From: Dendrolimus kikuchii
Lineage: Eukaryota; Arthropoda; Insecta; Lepidoptera; Lasiocampidae
Length of the DNA: 64,000 nt
Direction of reading: 5' to 3'
Assembly: GCA_019925095.2 (NCBI GenBank)
Contig: CM034392.1
Location: 16,401,387 to 16,465,386 of the forward strand
In this document: piece by piece, positions 1-12,620 of the stretch
Layout: each line of letters begins with the position of its first letter
Position numbering within the stretch: the first letter of the stretch is position 1
Notes under the pieces: generated by a model
The model's database searches: none
Told to the model about the DNA's origin: nothing
Seen by the model: the letters and a program-made list of their open reading frames with translations, nothing else
Program-made: the position numbers and the translations under genes

Positions 1-1296
1 CGCTGTTGACAAAAGCAGACTATTGTTCATAATTTAATTATTCTGATAATGAGGACAGCTTTTATCTAGAGAATAACGTTATATTAGTCTAATGTGGTCA
101 TTAGAAGAACTAAATTTTATTTTTTAAGTTTTATATATTTTAAATCCAGTATCACGAAACCAAATACCTACAGTAGTCTAATAGACCCAGGCATAATTGT
201 CCTGCTTGTAAGTATTTAGTCTCGAGGGACTGCAGGTGGAATACAGAACTTATACATCAGCTTAATTAGATGGAAAATATTGAAGGTACAATTATAACAA
301 ATAATTGAATATTTATATATTTAAAAACTATTTAGTCATTATTTTTTAATCACAAATAATATGTTAATACTACGTTATTATAACCTACTGAGAATATTGT
401 ATTAAACCCACGTATAATCCTTTTAAGACCAGAAATAGAATACACTTAGCCTACGTCACTTTGTGTTATGAGTTAAGCGCCCATAAGGCTGTCATCGTCC
501 ACGATAGTCAAAGTTACATTAAATATTCTTTATTATAAAACGTCAATAAATTTTTGTTATTACCGGATTCCCATATTCTACTACCTACTATCGATTTATT
601 TGCCTTACTATACTGGTTAGAATTTGATGTAAATTCTATATGACAAGTAATACTGATCAATTTTCTACCACTGGATAACAAGATATTAAAATCCAATTTA
701 TATAATGTTCTCCTGTATCCATAATAATGACGCAGCGAGATACCTTAGTTTGTGACGCAATGGGGAGGCACGCATAGTAGGTACCCAAACATTTTGTAAA
801 AACATGACGCGCTGTTCCAGGCGGGCGCTTCTTTGCGACGCATACTAGGTACTTGTCACACCAAGCAACTTAACCGGAATAATGACGTATATTTAATATT
901 ATTGTTCCGAATTAACTACGCGCATTGTTTTAACTATAGCTCATTTAGTACAAATTAAATTGTCTTCTCACTAATCTTAATTACATAGTTAATTTGTTAT
1001 TACCGGAAATCATCAACGATCTAGACGTGATTATATAGTGTCATTTAACTGTTTTATTATGGAAAACGGATTCCATGGTTAATAATTTTAGTGAAACTTT
1101 TGTTATAGGCACTTACCATTAACATTAAAAAATCATAAACTTAGGAATGTGAATACATGTTGTCATAGGAAGGTATATCCACTCCCTTTTGGTAATAACT
1201 AATAACATATCGAAAGTATAAGGGTTTCTAGTAAAAGTGAGCCAACACAAAATATGAATTTATGTAGCTACTAGCATATATTTAATTAAGTCATTG
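1..1296. other. AT-rich non-coding DNA
   Basis: No coding region, RNA gene or recognisable repeat is visible here. The only ORF of any length (about 60 codons, minus strand, near 514-696) has no recognisable motif and looks like chance. Ordinary lepidopteran intergenic or intronic sequence. Confidence 0.5.
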
Positions 1297-1597
1297 TATC
1301 CGTGCAGAAACGGAGAAAAAGTACAATTTCCTGCGACCGGGCGGCCTGTCGTAAGTGGCGACCAAACAACCCACAGCCAGGTGCTAGGGTATTTGCCCAT
1401 CCGGGTGGCTACCACCCCTTGTCTAGGGTATGCTGCCATAACAACCGTGGGTTTGTTCCAACATTAGTAGCCAGGTTCCAGTCTCCCTTTAGACAGCGGC
1501 AGCACCCATAGTGTTACAAATATCCATAAGCGATGGTAACCGCTTTCCATTAGGTGGACCGTCTGCCTATCGGCTGAACTCGTGCAATAAAATAAAC
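1297..1597 (+). mobile_element. SINE-like 300-bp repeat, copy A
   Basis: Starts TATCCGTGCAG, contains the conserved stretches CCCACAGCCAGGTG, CCAGGTTCCAGTCTCC and CGATGGTAACCGC, and ends CGTGCAATAAAATAAA. Related copies occur at 15843-16150 (minus), 22342-22570 (minus), 32929-33229 (plus), 48724-49031 (minus) and 50206-50450 (plus). Four of the six share the same 5' start, as expected of a SINE or a short non-autonomous element, and the A-rich 3' end suits LINE-driven retroposition. ORFs inside it (for example at 1302-1511) are present in several copies only because the DNA is repeated; I see no protein motif. Class is inferred, not confirmed. Confidence 0.7.
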
Positions 1598-2787
1598 CAA
1601 TTTCCATCTTGTTTTTCTGCAAAACTAATTACTTTATATAGATCGGAAATTTTTTTTACATGCAGTAAAGAGTACCAAATGCTTCGTCACGAATAAGGCA
1701 ATTAAGATGATTTTACACATTTATAAAAAATCTTTGGATACCAATTTACTATGCTAATACCTATCATAAGAAATAACGGAATAAGCTCAATTTTAAAATA
1801 CCTACTTGCTTGTATATTAAAACAAAAATAAGATGTATACCTACCAATATTATTTTCTTATTTAAGATTGGTATTACCCGTATCTCATTATCAATTTTTG
1901 TTTGCGAAATATTTTAACAAGCTTGTCTACACGACTGGCGCCTATTCCTATTTGTCTAAGATGTAAAGTACAATGTATGAATAAAACATGATACTTTATA
2001 TACCTAGCTTCATTTCACATGCCGCAGCATTACAAATACAGACTGAAAAAAGGTTCTTGTAACAATGACAGCGGGTTCAATATCTCCGAAGGCCATTCCT
2101 GTTACAGCATGCTACTATTCGTTTGTCTTTCAGGGTGACTTATATTTTATGCCACTACTCCATCTGCGTTAGTGTTAATGACTGTGGCAAAATACGTCTT
2201 GTTTATAGAGTTAAAAATAATGCCGTTAATAAGCTACATTAGTGTAAATATGTTATCTGTCACTGTTTAATGCCATGAACAATGTCGGATCTACAATAAC
2301 GCATTAAATCCTTGGCTACATCTGCGCTATATAGTCTCTAACACTAACGATATCCCAGGTGTAGCAGGGACATTAGGAATACGAGAAATTAAAATTCTAA
2401 TATTATAAGTGAATAGTACATACAAAAAACATATATAATATACGCATTGGTAATATGACAAATTGGAAATGCATTTAACTAAGTGAACTCTCTTGTTTAA
2501 ATAAACGTTACATATTCCCGATCTGTATCATGTTCCAAAGGGACAATGATATATTATACTAGCTGCACCTACGACATCGTTCCTACAGGATCTCCCTGGG
2601 GTTGACTAATAACGAATACCTTCAATACCGTAAAATGTGGTACGAAACCGAGGCATACGTAGATGACAATAGTTCGTAGGTACGTCATAAGTGTGATTTA
2701 AACAACAAAGGAATTTATGCACATTAAATCTCAATATGAATTTAATTATGTTTGAATGTATATTACCCGTAAAAAAATAAATAGGAC
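1598..2787. other. AT-rich non-coding DNA
   Basis: Nothing supportable as a gene or recognisable mobile element was seen in this stretch. Confidence 0.5.
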
Positions 2788-3290
2788 GATTTTAACCGAC
2801 TTCAAAAAAAAGAAGTTCTCAATTCGCCTGTATGTTCTCGTATTTGTGTTACGCGTTTACTTTGTCAATTGTGTACCGATTTTAATTTTAATTTTATTTT
2901 ATTCGTAAATGTATACTCTCGAGGTGATCCCATGATAACCAAGTCAGAATCTGATGAACAGATCCCAGGGAAATCGAGAGCAACCCTTGTTGACGAGCGT
3001 CTACATCGAAGAGTGAGACAGCAACCTTGTATACGCGTTTAGTAGTAAAATTTCTAAAGGCGCTTAATATATTATTTATAAAGCTATTCAAGTATATTCG
3101 CAAATAAAAAGTAAAAATTATTTTTAAAAAAACCAGAACTAAACCGACTTCTTTCTACAACATTTTGAAATCGGTGCTAAGTAAAACATAAAAAGCAACA
3201 ACAAATGTACATAATATAGTAATTTCTTTGTTTTACTTCGCTTCTATTTCAAGATATTGTAGAAAGAAGTCGGTTAAATATTTATTTTTT
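2788..3290. repeat. AACCGACTTC-family repeat with terminal fold-back
   Basis: Opens with TTTTAACCGACTTC and closes with GAAGTCGGTTAAA, so the ends are inverted. Near the right end a shorter inverted repeat lies at 3142-3171 against 3247-3275, 29 bases with about two mismatches. A related copy lies at 14558-15315; predicted peptides of both (around 2894-3103 and 14549-14743, minus strand) share the short pattern LLSISL...LTW..WDHL, which shows common descent of the DNA rather than a demonstrated protein. I take it to be a non-autonomous dispersed repeat; class unknown. Confidence 0.55.
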
Positions 3291-6200
3291 GCTTTTTAGT
3301 TATAAATCGGTTTTGTTTTCGTTAAAAATAAATTGATACAGATAGTTACGTTAATTGTATATCGTTTTTGTTTGGACCCCCTGTAGACAAAGCTAAGGTT
3401 AGGTCACGGTTACTCTATGGGAGTTGAAATGCAATAGCCGTATGCGCACCTCAAGCCGTGCAATCCAATTCATATTGGTGCATTATACATGAACAGCACG
3501 TGGATTTAATGTACTATATAATTCATGCATTATATAAATATTATATCTCAATTATTCGAAACAGTATTTTTATTAATTTAAATTCAATTACGATTTTTAC
3601 GACACTTTCTAGAACATTGTTCGAGTAACATCGTAAATGTATTGCGTCAAAATAAAAAGTATCATAATATTAAACTCAAAGATGTTTCTATTCACTGTGT
3701 TTATAACGATGTTGGTTTGGAATTCCCTGGATAATCTACCCGCATAATTTTGAATGGACAAGATGAATGACGTTTCAAACATGGAGAAACCTACAGTGTT
3801 ATGACAATATCGTCTGGTCCTATCGTGGTTTTGAGCCCTAGGAACGGGCTTGTATCTACCGCTTATTCAGATATGCTGGTCTAAGTGCATGCTATACCAA
3901 TAACCATTTCCACATAATTATACGTCCGTACATGCAATTATAATAATATCTACATGATTACGTGCTGTAACTAGAATATAAATGAACATTTTATATTATC
4001 TAGCAATTTTCAATCTACCGTGTCAAAATTGATTTTTAAATACACTCAAGTATTTGTCTGTAATATATACTTACTTACACTTCTTTTGGGCACTTAGATA
4101 TATTAATGTAATCAATAAAATATTAACTACGGGATATTTTCATTTGACATTTCTATAACAAATATATGTTGGACGTGACAACACTGAGGTAGGCCGCCGT
4201 CATATATTTAATTTGATGAGAATTTTTGCGGGAACTGTAATGGAGCGTTGTACTATACAGTTTTATTTTCTAAAAATGTGTAAAATTACTCTAAAATGAA
4301 CAATAGTTGTTGAATATTGATAGTGTTTGAGTAATAATTATGTGTTTTTGGGAGAAATGTGAACTGTATAGTCAAATGTGGCCTTTTGAGTTTTCACAAT
4401 AACTTTGTATTGCGTCAGTTGTAGCCTACAATACAACTGCGCTTTTATACGAAGACTTTTATACATACATACATCAGAATTGGCTGTATGGACTAAATAT
4501 TTCTTTACCTGCCTTTATGGCGAATTCTATTACTACTTTAATTTAATGACGTTATCTATGTATCTATACGATAAAATTGGACACTTGTATAAATTACTTA
4601 ATATCTGCCAAGTGCGTGCGTAAATTAGATAACAAAATTAACGTGCCTGTCTCTTGTTATCCGATGTAAAATGCACCTTAACACCTACTTACTCTAAACA
4701 ACATTTGTTATCCTACGATACAGTACAGTGACAATAGAAGATAAGAATCCAAAAAAAAAAACAAGTACGTAACAAAAGGAAAGGCAACGGGGTTGTTGCA
4801 TTTTATGCTTGTTTGACAGGCTTCCGTACTTTTCCAGTGTTTACGATACCGCTTGAGTCGTGTAACGCCAAGTAATGTCCAAATCAAATATTATTATGTT
4901 TAACAGCAGCTAATAGATTATGCCCAGAGTTTGCTTTAGTTCAGACACGCTTATTGAAGTGGCCACTGTATCTTTTTAAAACGTCTGCACTGAACTACAC
5001 GTAACAACTGTATGTTGTTTCAATAGTAGGTATAATTGCTTAGAAATACTTGGAAATTCAAGTATAGGTCCCATTAGTTCTTGCCGCGCGGTTTTCGGTT
5101 TGTTCGAATTAGGTACTAAAGATCTAAATTTCGCAGAATCTATACCACTTTTTAGAATAAAATGTATCTTATGTTCATCCCACATAAAAAAGGTTCCGTA
5201 GAGATGGCAAACTGTTTTGTCATTTACTTATTGAACCCAATGAGGTATCTAATCCAATCAAACAATCTGTTGTAACCAGGGAGCGTAAATTAAGCGTTTT
5301 ATGGTGCACAATCTTGTTTTTTTTTTTACAAAATATTCCAGCTCGTGGACCTAAATTTAGAGAGCGATATACTTCTTTGGAACCAACATCTCACCACCAA
5401 TTAACTTAGATATATAAGTCACAAGAAACATCGTTACAGTTCTACACAACTTATAATTCCCATCGGCAGTTTTCGTTTGCGCAGAAAAGTAGCGGCCGGT
5501 TTCCGACATGTAAATAATCTATATTGAACTATATTTGCAAGCGGAAATTGCAGTGTTGCTTGCTATGCATTCTTAGTCCTGTTCCGCTTACATGATTCAT
5601 GCACTGTCCCCAGGCTACTAAAATTGGTCTACTGCGCAGATACATCGGGAGGGATTATTAGTAGTGCAAAACTGTAGGAATTTAAAATTGAATAGATTCT
5701 TAGTAAATTCTCGTAAAGTACTGTATCGGTGATTCGGTGATGAATAAACCAAACCTACTCTTTAAAGAGCGTAATGTTACACCGAATGGTATTGTTTCGA
5801 AATTGGCCACATGACGCAGGAAGGCCGGTGATGCGCAGGTGGCTCGTGTTAGTTCAGCTGCTTTCGACAATGAATTACGATTAAATGTTTTAAACTTTAA
5901 CCAAAGTAGATGACTCACGCCGCATTTGGAACAAACAAGCTCCACCCCAAAAGGGAATTAATAAAGAATATACTTGACCTAATTTGGTAAACGCCTCGTT
6001 CGCGTTATTTCGCCAAAGAGGATTGAAATCACTTTACTAATTTACTAATATCTCGCTTAAACTTAACTTAAACTTTATCATCACTTAGCTCGGAAACTAT
6101 CCTTCTATCCATATTTTCCGGAATCGAATGCGTCCCGTGCTCAACCCTCAAATAGAAGTGACAAATTTATAATATTTGATTGATTCCCAAGTTCGTAGAC

Positions 6201-7111
6201 AATACAAAGAAACAAAAATATTCATATTTAAAATTTAAGTTCTGCTAAAAATTTCAACTCGAGCTAGGACTCAGATCATTTAGACGCTCTGTCATAAACC
6301 CACAAAATTTACATAATTGTTTAATAGAATTTTCAAGGCACAAGACTCAGCTTTATAATTATACCTAATTCGCGCAGATTTCTGAAAATGTTTAATTGTT
6401 TTCAATGTTAAAAATAACAAAACGTGTAGTAGGTAGGTCTGTACCGTAGAGTATAGGTAATAACGAAATTTCGCACGGGGAAATTTAACCGTATGACTAA
6501 TAAAGACCGCTTCAAAGGTGTTTATTTGTAAAAATTTAGCTGATATATATGTACATATTATTATGTAACATAGAAGGTATATATATGTACGTGTCAGTAT
6601 GAAGGTTCGTATTTCGTAAGAATACTTAGTTACTCTACATAACAGGAAAAAACTACCTTAGAATGCATCTACAAAAAGTGCCGTATATAACAAATGAAAA
6701 GAAAAATAAATGGCTTATCTAGACATGTGTGCAAACGACTTATAAAAGCACCTTGAATCGGTTTTGGTCTGAATGTATTAATCTTATACTAGTTTTCGCC
6801 CGCGACTAACGTACGTTGTCAAATAATTATGAGAGTGTGGAAATAAGCAAAGCAAGTCAAAAAATCAATATAAGAACATTGTTACATAATCCAGTAAATA
6901 TATTTATAGGAAATTCTAAACATTCCAGAAAAATCCCATAAATTTCCGTTATATCTTTAGGCATATAATTAATTAGATTGGTAGATTTAATATTCTTTAA
7001 AATGTTTTAAAGAGTGTTAAATATACGGGGAATTGTATTTATTGCCTTCATTGTATTAGTTTATAATTTATGTTATTGTAATAAAGCTGCTTTAAAATAA
7101 TAAGTGTGTCA
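3291..7111. other. AT-rich non-coding DNA
   Basis: No convincing gene. A short (CATA)n run near 4462 and ORFs at 4405-4623, 4976-5185 and 5700-5945 have no recognisable domain. Around 6787-6820 a fragment reading ACTAGTTTTCGCCCGCGACT resembles the left edge of the CCCGCG dispersed repeat family described at 18508. Confidence 0.45.
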
Positions 7112-7261
7112 ATGGATCGCTTCGACGCCGAATTAATTCATTGGCGAAGTTTTTGTTCTGGTGACATACTTGACCGCATATGGGAATCAGAACATGAAAT
7201 TTGTTCATTAATCATTTCAAGTAATTCGCCAAATGAATTTATTGAAATTTTAAATAATTAA
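7112..7261 (+). CDS. small hypothetical ORF, 49 codons
   Basis: An ATG with A at -3 opens a 49-codon frame (begins MDRFDAELIHW, ends FIEILNN) and closes on TAA at 7259-7261. It is acidic, with no signal peptide or membrane segment and no domain I recognise. An AATAAA lies about 30 bases upstream and the surrounding DNA is AT-rich. The mixed composition is more protein-like than its neighbours, so it could be a small gene, one exon of a larger gene or a relic of a mobile element. It could equally be chance. No function is assigned. Confidence 0.2.
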   Translation: MDRFDAELIHWRSFCSGDILDRIWESEHEICSLIISSNSPNEFIEILNN

Positions 7262-9660
7262 AAAATTTGGCCTCAGAATTCCTCAGTTTTGGATATAAAC
7301 TGGCAGTGGGTAAGCGGATCACGTAAAATTGAATGCACTCGATACTGACGTTTTGCTTTTTTTATACAGAGGTAAGTACAGACATATTGCTTCTTCGACT
7401 TCCATTACTTAAATCAAACGGCTGTCATTCTACCTCACTCCGCAGACTCACCGTAAATGTCTGAACACTTTCAATACTCACAGATTGAAACCACACGGAT
7501 TCCACCGTGCCTGACCGAGACCTTATTCTTCTCTCTTGATATAAGCTGGTATTCTTCAGTCACAAACCATGCATGTCACCTCTCGAATCAACCACAGCAT
7601 AAAAATATAATCATTTCTAAGTATAGATGAGCAATATAATCCAAATATGATCTCGCGCGTAGTTACGACTGTCAATATTGTTCTAAAACAAATCTCGCAG
7701 GCTTAGCACATACATTTAAATCATTTGATGGTTCAAAACGGCCACTTGAACAATTCGGGGTCAAATGTTAATAATATCGGCAAGCGGAAATCTGTTCTTG
7801 CGAATACAAAATAACATACCTAGTGTGGTGAAGCGGAAGATACTCGCACCATCGTCCGAGGATAAACAAGCAACAGGGCCAAGGCAGCCCCGCAGGACGT
7901 TGCCGAGTTAAACGAACTTTGAACAACTCTGACCGTCGTCAACGTCTCATTGCCGCTTTTGTGAACTAAGCTCGTATTTATTATATTACTTTACTTCTAT
8001 ACACTAACAATAATTTCATCTCACATTTGTTGCTCGAAATTTTTTAGTTATTATTAAATTTATAAAAATTGTATCTGATTTACGGGTATACACCCGTAAA
8101 TCAAATACAATTTTTCAACAACGATGATGAAAATGCGCGTTATTTAGTTTTCATTTTTTAATCATACTTCTTGAGCTCTGTTCATTAAATTATGTAGGGA
8201 GTTCAATATTACAAACGCCGGTACATAAATGATAAAAAAATATACAGAGTACAGAGAGTAACTTTGTACGCTCGTGCAGCGCCCCCATTCGCATATATCA
8301 GGTTTCGCCCATTTTATCCATACTTTGAGGTCTTGCTAAATAATGATGGTAGGATCAAAGACACAGACCTGAAGCATTAGGTTCAGGACAAACATACTTT
8401 TGCTTCTATAAGCGTTTTCTATCTGAATAACGTTAACGATAGTCGATATTATTCTCTTTCAACATCAAATGATGCGAAGGAAATAATATGACGACCATTG
8501 CCTTTTATGATGATCAGTACAAATTACGTAAAACCGGAAGTGATATTGATGCCTTGATGAATCATGTCCATTGGCGGATATAGGCGATAGAGTGCATGAT
8601 ATTTAAACATTTCACTGTTACTATACACTAAGTAGAGCTTAAATTGTTCGACGTAATCATTGAAGATAATATCATTTCATTGATGTCTCAAGTAGAAAAC
8701 AATAAAAAGGATCTAAATTAATGAAAAAACGCGTTTTAAAAAATTAAAGTAATATTTATTTACCTATGTATATTTTCACTTTTTTTTTCTACTTAGTACA
8801 TATGTAGTTATAAACGCTATGCCTTGAGGTATTTTTTCTAAATAAGCAGGCTCCTGTATATACTATAATTTGGTATGAATAGTTAAGCCGGAGCGAGGCA
8901 AGCAACGGCGGTAGGTCATAACCGCATGTCCTCGCTCTTGCTGTCAATTCATCGAGAAGACTCCGTTCTCACAAAACTAAATATATGTAGCCTGACCGCG
9001 CCGCTCTCACTTCGCTACCATGGTAGTTGATAACACAAAAAGTTCCACAAGATATTGATCAATATCACTACAGTCACGTTTTGTCATAAGAAAACCTTTA
9101 TAGATCTTGATGACGGGGCAATACTGCCTTACCTACTATTCAAATGGTTTAAAACAAAAGAAGTCAATTATTAATAGTAACGCGATACGGTTCTTACTGG
9201 TTATTAATTTAGGTAATCTCACAGAAATGTACCTGGGATATTGACATCATGCGACATGTTGACGCTGGAAAAATAATGAAAAAATTCACGATAAATAGTG
9301 TACTATATTAAGTTTATTTTATTACGTTTTTATTATTATGTATAGCGAGCGATCTATTATTTTAATTTGTAAAATAAATATTATAGGTTGTAATAAATTT
9401 CCAATAGCTTCGACAACGTAAATTTTGAAGTATATTCTGCGGGAGCTCTTTTAGTTTTCGGGCTGAAAAGTTGTATTACTTTAATGAAGAACACTAATAA
9501 ATGCTTTTGTTATAATCACTTCAGTGGTCAGAGAGAAAGCCACTTTCTTATTTCCAATATTAGCATGAACTAACATTTATTTATTTTCCATACATTCAAA
9601 AGATTATTAAATAAATTCCTATCGAAATAAAAAAGACCAGGTGAATTAACTTATCATAAT
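7262..9660. other. non-coding DNA with locally GC-richer patches
   Basis: No gene supported. Patches near 7820-7970 and 8885-9010 are less AT-rich than their surroundings but show no ORF or motif I can name. One strong hairpin is listed separately at 8064-8115. Confidence 0.45.
8064..8115. repeat. 24-bp near-perfect hairpin, 4-nt loop
   Basis: The left arm at 8064-8087 and the right arm at 8092-8115 pair over 24 bases with one mismatch around the loop ATAC; the inner part of each arm reads TGATTTACGGGT and its complement. No target duplication was recognised. It could be a compact fold-back transposon remnant or the product of a snap-back repair event. Confidence 0.75.
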
Positions 9661-9671
9661 AAAGTTACAAA

Positions 9672-10186
9672 ACATGGCTGAAGTGGAGACAGATAACCGG
9701 TGTGAAATGCGAAAAACTAATGTCACTGAAACTAAAAGGTCACATATGTAAATCTGTCATACGACCAGTCGTGTTATACGGGTCAGAATGTTAGGCCATT
9801 AAAGTGACAGACCACAAACGTCTCCACTCAGCTGAGATGAGAATGTTGAGATAGATCTGGTGTTACAAGAATGGATAAGGTGAGAAATGAGTACATAAGG
9901 GGATCTTTAAAACTTGCACTCGTAACAGAAAAATTGAGAGAACGAAGATTAAGGTGGTATGGGCATGTATTAAGGAGAGATGAAAGTCACGTGACAAAAA
10001 GAATGTTACACTTCAAGATTAATGGGTACAAATGTAAATGTAGACCAAAAAAGAGCTGGATGGATTGTGTGAAGGATGACGAGGATTTGTGATGTGATAG
10101 AGGACGTATGTCAGAGAAGTACGGAAGGAAAAGATATATTGTGCCGACCCCAAATAATTGGGAGAAGGTAAAAGAAAAGAGGAAAC
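9672..10186 (+). pseudogene. RTE-like LINE (family B), 5'-truncated 3' end
   Basis: Encodes the C-terminal part of an RTE-type reverse transcriptase polyprotein: the pattern KSVIRPVVLYGSEC, then HSAEMRMLR, then MDKVRNEYIRGSLK (ORF 9871-10092) and LRWYGHVLRRDESHVTKRML, which is the usual RTE tail after the polymerase domain. Stops and frameshifts are present (a TAG replaces Trp after GSEC). The 3' end reads GCCGACCCCAAATAATTGGG followed by an A/G-rich tail. Flanks AAAGTTACAAA (9661-9671) and AAAGCTACAAA (10187-10197) look like an 11-bp target duplication with one change. A second copy lies at 45430-46150 in the opposite orientation. Confidence 0.75.
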
Positions 10187-10197
10187 AAAGCTACAAA

Positions 10198-11469
10198 CGG
10201 TTTAATAATATTTTTTAAGAATTACTAAGTACCCACATTATTAGGCTTCCATAGTGTAAGGAACATCCCATAGAGTAGTTAACTGTATAAAATATAACAA
10301 CAATGACAAATGACAACCAACACTACAAAACAAAGTAACTACTAGTAGTTTGAAATATTTTATATCGATAGGGCAGAACGAATTTGCATTTTATTTTTGC
10401 TAGTGATGTATGTAACTATTGCGCATGCTGATTTGTTTTTTAAAAATAAGTGCATACATACATACATATTAAGTGGAGAGAGGTTCATTGTGCTAATGTC
10501 ATTTCTCGTGACTTTTTTACTACACTTCGGGGCTGACCATGACGGTGCGTTGTTATGAAACAAGGCGCATCAGAGCAAGGCTAGTTCTTGCGTCACATTA
10601 TTCAAAACGAGTGTCAAAATTCAACTCTAATATATTGACTTCTGATACATAAATATTTATTCACATTTTTTGTCCCTAACACGTAGATAACGCGTAAACA
10701 CTTCAAAAATATATTATCTAAGAACGCCTAATAATGTAAATTTGAAAAGGTACATTCAAACAATAATTTTAAACTGAAACTTTTCTTGCTCTGTTTAACT
10801 TATTAATTTTTTCCATCATTAATTACCACAGGTAAGTAACGAATTTTGCATATTTTAACTGGTAAGCAAATAACTATACATACCTACTTTATATGTGTAT
10901 GTGTGTGTGTATGTATGTTTGTGGAGTGTGTGTAATCACTAGTTATTATTAAATATTATAAGTATATTGAATCATAAATTAATACGATGTTAATAATCTT
11001 CATATTACTTGTCTCGTGAACAATATTAACCTTATAAATCTCTTTCTGAAAAAGTAAGACTCCGTCATTCTTTGCTTATGCTAAGGCCTGTCCCGAAATA
11101 AATTACTAACACCTGAAAATCATATTATAATAAACACATACTTCAAAGTCAGGTGTGCGTTTAAGTTATACGATCGACGGTACATCACGTTTTTTTCGGG
11201 AGATCAATAAAAATAAATTCTACATTGTTTTTCCGTGTAAACTTTTCCATTTTAAATGTAGTATTGAAGAACCAGTATTTATTACACGTAATATAACCCC
11301 AGAAAATTATTCTTCTTATTCTCATAAAATTCCCCTTTTTTGAATAAATATGTATATGAGACTTGTATGTTGTGTAATGCCTGTTTTGGTGCGTTCTGAA
11401 TTACGTAATACGAGATAACAACTATTATATAACGATCTAAATAATGCAACATTTATGTAGTATGGTAAA
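10198..11469. other. AT-rich non-coding DNA with a short TG repeat
   Basis: No gene seen. A short (CATA)n run near 10452 and a (TG/ATGT)-rich tract around 10893-10932 are the only distinctive sequences; the ORFs near 10360 and 11155 look like chance. Confidence 0.45.
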
Positions 11470-12620
11470 CCTAAGTATGCTCCGCTCCCGTCAAAGGAGG
11501 ACGCATCGGCGCCGGAGGGCGAATTGCGACCTTCTGCCTTCTTGCATAAGGCGAAGGAAGCACGCAAAGCAGCGACCACCGAGGGATTTTAATGGGTATG
11601 CCCAACGGCGTCGAAGCAATAGCATTTCTTGCTTGCGGTGCTTTTTTTTGGATGCGCAGGGGACATTTCGTACCATACTGAGTTCCTCTCGACTGTGGGG
11701 GTGGGACCAGACCACGGCGATAAGCGGCGCGCAGCGTGTGCGAAAACTCTGGGCGGAACCATATACTCCGCTAAACCTAAACCTGCGTTCCATACCCGGC
11801 GCTTGTGTGGAAGAACATGAGATGACGAGCGAAGCTACACCCATTGTTCAACCGCGCAACAAACTTAGATCACCCCGGGATGCAGAGTGACCCACTTCAC
11901 CAACAGAGGCTGGACCCGTCGCATCCCCACATTGCGCGGATCCCTCCGATGGAATCATGGGAGGAGATTTTGCGCATACCTGTATCTCCGGAGGCCAGTC
12001 TAACGATGGGGTACGAGGAGCGCATGCGCAGCTCTCTCCCTTACTCTCTGAGAGGCTTCCTTGCGGGAAATTACTGCCTCGCAAAAGGAAGAAACCGCTG
12101 ACCAGTGATCATCGCTGTGGAGCATGGCCTCAACCAGTCCCCGCAGCGAATCGATCGACCCTACAATGGCTCCAGGCCATTGTATATTGTCTTGAATCTC
12201 TGAGGTTGCCATGCAGCGCATTCGACCAGTGTATGAAACGCAGTGTCTAGCGCGCCGCACTCACGGCACTGAGGGGATGGCACACACCCCACAATCTTAT
12301 GCAGATACTCATCGAAGCACCCGTGCCCGGTAAGTATCTGCATCATCCTAAAGGTCAGAGTCCCGCGATTCCGCGCGACCCATCGCAGTAGGTAGGCGAG
12401 CCGCCTCCATTGTATCAATGCCGACCTCACGAGATTCAAAAGCTCTCTGCCAGGTTTGGATCATGTTCGCGTTTTCCCACGTCCTGATCGTCTCAATCTC
12501 TGCCCGGCAGTAAGCCAGACCCCTAGCTCTGGCATCCTGTCGAAAGCATCGAACCTTGACAAGCACGTCCGTCTGGAATTCCCAGGGCGGATCTCCCGCT
12601 AAAAGTGTCGCCGCCGTGGA
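11470..12620 (-). pseudogene. R1-clade LINE fragment, 3' part
   Basis: Minus-strand translation from about 12620 leftward gives, across frame breaks, TAATLLAGDPPW, then a helical stretch, then RGTLTFRMMQILTGHGCFDEYL, IVGCVPSPQCRECG and DTAFHTLVECAAW (ORF 12161-12439). This C-terminal block, with its C-x2-C and H residues, is typical of R1-type non-LTR retrotransposons and matches the second R1 copy at 52020-53636 (TLTFRTTQILTGHGCFDKYL). The reverse transcriptase domain is absent. The GC-rich stretch 11470-12000 is probably the end of the ORF plus 3' UTR. Much more GC-rich than its surroundings. Boundaries are approximate. Confidence 0.7.

Noticed and set aside
5700..5945. 81-codon minus-strand ORF with CSKC
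   Set aside because: A single C-x2-C is not enough for a zinc-finger call; no start or splice support.
11444..12101. Several overlapping ORFs on both strands in GC-rich DNA
   Set aside because: GC-rich R1 LINE sequence has few stops in any frame; only the minus-strand C-terminal block has motifs.
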